A stretch of DNA of 8,970 bases from Spirochaetales bacterium (GTDB lineage: Bacteria > Spirochaetota > Spirochaetia > JAGLYY01), in assembly GCA_023131935.1 (NCBI GenBank), contig JAGLYY010000123.1, positions 1-8,970 of the forward strand, read 5' to 3'. Positions 6,076 through 8,970 of this stretch are shown in pieces. The notes below the pieces were generated by a model. The model was not told the DNA's origin, did no database searches, and saw nothing but the letters and a program-made list of their open reading frames with translations. Each line of letters starts with the position of its first letter. Within the stretch, counting starts at the first letter, position 1. Position numbers and translations under genes: made by a program.

Positions 6076-8970
6076 GTGTCTGAGGCTGTTTCATTTACAA
6101 CTTCGGTGAAGGTTTCGAGTTCATTGGAAAATTTCTCAATGAGCGGTCCAAGCTGAGCAGCATCAATATTCCCCTTTTTGGCCTCTTTTTCCAATTCCAT
6201 TGCTCTGCATAATATCCTGCCTGCATAAACATTCAGCGCTCCCCCCTTCACTGTATGAGCGAAGCGCTGTAATTGCTCCGCGCCCCCCCTGGACAGGGCC
6301 GGCATCATCTCCTGGATCATTTTCTTTGAATCCACAATGAATCCATCAAGGATTTCAAAAGCTTTCTCTCTATCTCCAATCTCGTTGAAGTACTGTTCAG
6401 GGTCAAAGACCCTGTTTAAATCCACATCGGTAACCTGATAATCCGCATTTTTTCCCGCTGTTTGTTCAGCGACCTGAAAGCCTATCCAACGCTCCACCAT
6501 TTCCAGGAGGGTGTGCCGCCGGAAAGGTTTCAGCAGACAGTCCTGCATCCCCTTTTCGACACACTTAATTCTTTCCGATTGAAAACTTCCCGCGGTAACG
6601 GCGATTATCGGGGTATCAGTGTTAACTCCGGAGCCATCGCGGATCCTCCGGGCCGCTTCATACCCATCGAGTTCAGGCATCTGCAAATCTATAAGAATCA
6701 GGTCAAAAGAGGTCTCTTTGCATACCTTCACCGCTTCTAAACCATTTTCCGCGGTACCTATCCGGAACCCAAATCGACGGAGGTGGTGAGAGGCAACTTC
6801 CCGATTTACCGGATAATCATCAACAACCAGAATAACACCGGTGTTCATACCGGGGACAAGGGACCCTTTGGATGGCTTCGGCAGCTCCTCCGCTTTTTCC
6901 AAACATTTCTCAATTTCGGCAGCTGTCTTTATCGGAAGGGTGAACCAGAAGGTAGTGCCTGAACAAGGTTCACTTTTAACCCCTATTTCCCCCCCCATAA
7001 TCTCTACAAGACCTTTGGAGATGCTGGTCCCAAGACCGCTGCCCCCATATTTCCGGGTGGTACTGATATCAGCCTGCATGAAATTCTGGAAAATACCCGC
7101 TTGTTTCTCTTCCGGGATTCCAATTCCCGTATCGACCACTTCAAACCGGAGACAATTCGCGCCTTTACCCGATCTGTCTACAGAAACAACAATCCCCCCC
7201 TTTTCGGTAAATTTAATAGCATTACTAACGAGGTTCAGGAGGACTTGCCGCAGCCGGCGAGGGTCTCCGTAATAAACATCAGGGACATTCCCGATTCTTG
7301 TATCAAAACTTAAACCTTTTTCCTCTGCCAGGATTCTCTGTCCATCCAGGTTCTCCGGACAGAAGGTCTTTAGAGAAAATCCAATGCATTCAAGCTTGAT
7401 TTTCCCGGAATCTATTTTTGAAAGATCGAGAATATCTGAGATAAGGACAATGAGCTGCTCCGATTCATGGAGGACCTTATCGCGGTAATCCATCCGTTCT
7501 TTCCCCTCTGCTTCCACCAGAAGCTCGGTAAAACCGATGATCCCCGACAGGGGTGTTCGGAGCTCGTGAGAGATGTTCGCAAGAAAGTGGGTTTTTGCTG
7601 AGTTCGCGGCCTCTGCCTCCTCTTTTGCTCTTAGAAGCTCCCGGGTTCTTTTTTGGACCCGTTGCTCAAGTACCACATTCTGCTGCTGGAGAAACATTTC
7701 ATTCTTGCGGATTTCTTCAATGGTACGGTTCTGAGCAGCGAGTTTTTCCTTTTTCAGGATGGTGATTCTAACCCCGAGGGCAAAAGAATAGGTACCCACC
7801 TGGAACATATCCATAATCGCGAAAAGACTGATGGAGGGTAACAAGGCCTGGACCTGGTAAAAAAGCGGCCTGTAGAGCATGTGGACCAAACCCAACAGGA
7901 CGAGGGGGGTATAACCGATGAGATAGTACTTTGCCGCCGGCAATTTCAGAGTGACACCATGAATGATGTAAATCATTCCAATTATGAGATTCAGGGAGCC
8001 AATAATTACCGTAAAAATTTCCTGGGTCGCGTGGGGAAAGTACAGGAAGGCGGAGGGAATTGTGAAGAGCCCGACAAAAATGAGGATACCATTTACTATC
8101 CGGTCGAATTTCCGGCGGACCGGTGTTATGTTCTCCGGAGTGAGGGCGGAACGGACAAAGAGGATACCAAATATTACTGCCAGATTATAAATACCAACCC
8201 AGGTCGCGTTCCTGACCCAATAATCCCCAAGCCATAGCATCCAGACTATATAGCGAATGGTCATTAACCGGATGAACAGGAGGGTAAAGAGGAAGAGGGA
8301 ATACCGCAGGTAAAGTTTCTCCTTGAGGGAGAAAAAGAGGAAAAGGTGATATATCAGTGTCATTGTGATGAAACCAAGGTAAATTCCATCCCCTGTAGTT
8401 CGACCGGTGGTCTCATTTATATAACTTGCGAGAGTACGTACCTCAAGGCGAAGGAGGACCCGGCGGTGGGGCCGGATAGACATCCTTATATAGAAGGTCT
8501 GATTGTCATCATAGGTAAGCGGGAAACGGACATAATTTTCCGCTTCAAAAAAGAATTCCCGGTTTCCTTCATCAATAGATCTCGTGATATGTTCATATTC
8601 TCCTGATTTTCCAGGGAAGTAATAATCCATAATCAAGCTGTCAAACTGGGTCCATAACAGGTAGGGTTTCTCAACAACGAAATCCTTTACCGTAAATCGC
8701 ACCCAGACACTCTTCACCTTATCGTATGGAAAGTAGAGCCGGTCTTTTCCCGGAGGCAGAGTGTTAAAGGCATCTTTGTATTCATCTGTCATGATATCCG
8801 GGAAGGTTAGTTCTCCCTCAGGATCGGGCAGATATTCAATCCAGTTGCTCATCAGGACCACCCCATTGGGGTTAGAAAAAAAAGGGGTCGCTTCCGGCGA
8901 TGCGTCGACCCCGGTACGGGTCTGTGCGAATTCGATCATCTTTTTTTCCGGAAGGTCCGGTGCTTGCCGG
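6072..8970 (-). CDS. 7TM (DISM-type) hybrid sensor histidine kinase with receiver and HPt domains, 5' end outside the window
   Basis: Residues are numbered from the first ATG in view (8939). An extracytoplasmic sensor resembling 7TMR-DISMED2 spans about 25-172 (KSVWVRFTV, PYLLWTQFD). About seven membrane helices follow at 185-392, matching 7TMR-DISM. A coiled coil (about 395-450) leads to HisKA with phospho-acceptor H458 (FLANISHELRTPLSGIIG). The HATPase has N573 (LVSNAIKF), D603 (DTGIGIPEE) and the GGSGLG loop (632-637). A receiver (about 701-815) has D707/D708, phospho-acceptor D751 (LIDLQMPELDGYEA), T782 and K804. A C-terminal HPt domain (about 850-945) has H895 (AHTVKGG). Phosphate can thus run His458 to Asp751 to His895, then to a separate response regulator that is not in this window. 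No ribosome site or signal peptide precedes the ATG at 8939, and the frame stays open to 8970 (RQAPDLPEKK). The true start, probably with a secretion signal, therefore lies beyond the edge. Ligand unknown. No key residue is missing. Confidence 0.93.
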   Translation of the reverse strand, partial: RQAPDLPEKKMIEFAQTRTGVDASPEATPFFSNPNGVVLMSNWIEYLPDPEGELTFPDIMTDEYKDAFNTLPPGKDRLYFPYDKVKSVWVRFTVKDFVVEKPYLLWTQFDSLIMDYYFPGKSGEYEHITRSIDEGNREFFFEAENYVRFPLTYDDNQTFYIRMSIRPHRRVLLRLEVRTLASYINETTGRTTGDGIYLGFITMTLIYHLFLFFSLKEKLYLRYSLFLFTLLFIRLMTIRYIVWMLWLGDYWVRNATWVGIYNLAVIFGILFVRSALTPENITPVRRKFDRIVNGILIFVGLFTIPSAFLYFPHATQEIFTVIIGSLNLIIGMIYIIHGVTLKLPAAKYYLIGYTPLVLLGLVHMLYRPLFYQVQALLPSISLFAIMDMFQVGTYSFALGVRITILKKEKLAAQNRTIEEIRKNEMFLQQQNVVLEQRVQKRTRELLRAKEEAEAANSAKTHFLANISHELRTPLSGIIGFTELLVEAEGKERMDYRDKVLHESEQLIVLISDILDLSKIDSGKIKLECIGFSLKTFCPENLDGQRILAEEKGLSFDTRIGNVPDVYYGDPRRLRQVLLNLVSNAIKFTEKGGIVVSVDRSGKGANCLRFEVVDTGIGIPEEKQAGIFQNFMQADISTTRKYGGSGLGTSISKGLVEIMGGEIGVKSEPCSGTTFWFTLPIKTAAEIEKCLEKAEELPKPSKGSLVPGMNTGVILVVDDYPVNREVASHHLRRFGFRIGTAENGLEAVKVCKETSFDLILIDLQMPELDGYEAARRIRDGSGVNTDTPIIAVTAGSFQSERIKCVEKGMQDCLLKPFRRHTLLEMVERWIGFQVAEQTAGKNADYQVTDVDLNRVFDPEQYFNEIGDREKAFEILDGFIVDSKKMIQEMMPALSRGGAEQLQRFAHTVKGGALNVYAGRILCRAMELEKEAKKGNIDAAQLGPLIEKFSNELETFTEVVNETASDT

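Noticed and set aside
7881..8237. 118-codon + strand ORF inside the sensor kinase gene
   Set aside because: Antisense shadow of a strongly supported coding region; no start signal and no family resemblance.

Overview
The window looks like chromosomal DNA of moderate GC content from a spirochaete or a close relative. That placement is an inference from gene content: a CHASE2 adenylate cyclase, a 7TM (DISM-type) hybrid histidine kinase and a MAVSEK-type aminotransferase are a combination familiar from Spirochaetota. No rRNA or other phylogenetic marker is present to confirm it. I found no IS element, CRISPR array, tRNA or rRNA.

Layout, left to right. The first 44 bases may hold the 3' tip of an upstream gene. 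A complete CHASE2-3TM-class III adenylate cyclase follows on the + strand (164-2881). Converging on it from the minus strand is a short remnant of a second, different class III cyclase (2994-3344). It keeps its promoter, ribosome site and the first half of its catalytic domain, then stops. Next on the minus strand is a RelE/ParE-type toxin-antitoxin pair (toxin 3558-3815, antitoxin 3805-3999). The roughly 450 bp between the antitoxin and the next large gene contain a strong minus-strand rho-independent terminator (stem-loop 4279-4306) and two very small ORFs with good ribosome sites (4004-4105 and 4330-4428). A class I/II PLP aminotransferase lies at 4453-5634 on the minus strand. A divergent intergenic region separates it from a small + strand DUF4342 membrane protein (5770-6075). 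The right third is a large minus-strand hybrid sensor kinase (6072 to the window edge) whose N-terminus lies outside the window.

Two membrane signalling proteins dominate. The cyclase has an extracytoplasmic CHASE2 sensor and makes cAMP. The sensor kinase carries sensor, HisKA, HATPase, receiver and HPt modules, so it is a near-complete phosphorelay in one chain. Nothing in the sequence ties the two into one pathway. The aminotransferase, DUF4342 protein and toxin-antitoxin pair appear to be independent units.

I did not find a clearly new multi-gene system. The points most worth a second look are the large insertion in the CHASE2 sensor, the expressed-looking half cyclase with a chimeric tail, the micro-ORF abutting the antitoxin, and the 4-bp tail-to-tail gene overlap at 6072-6075.
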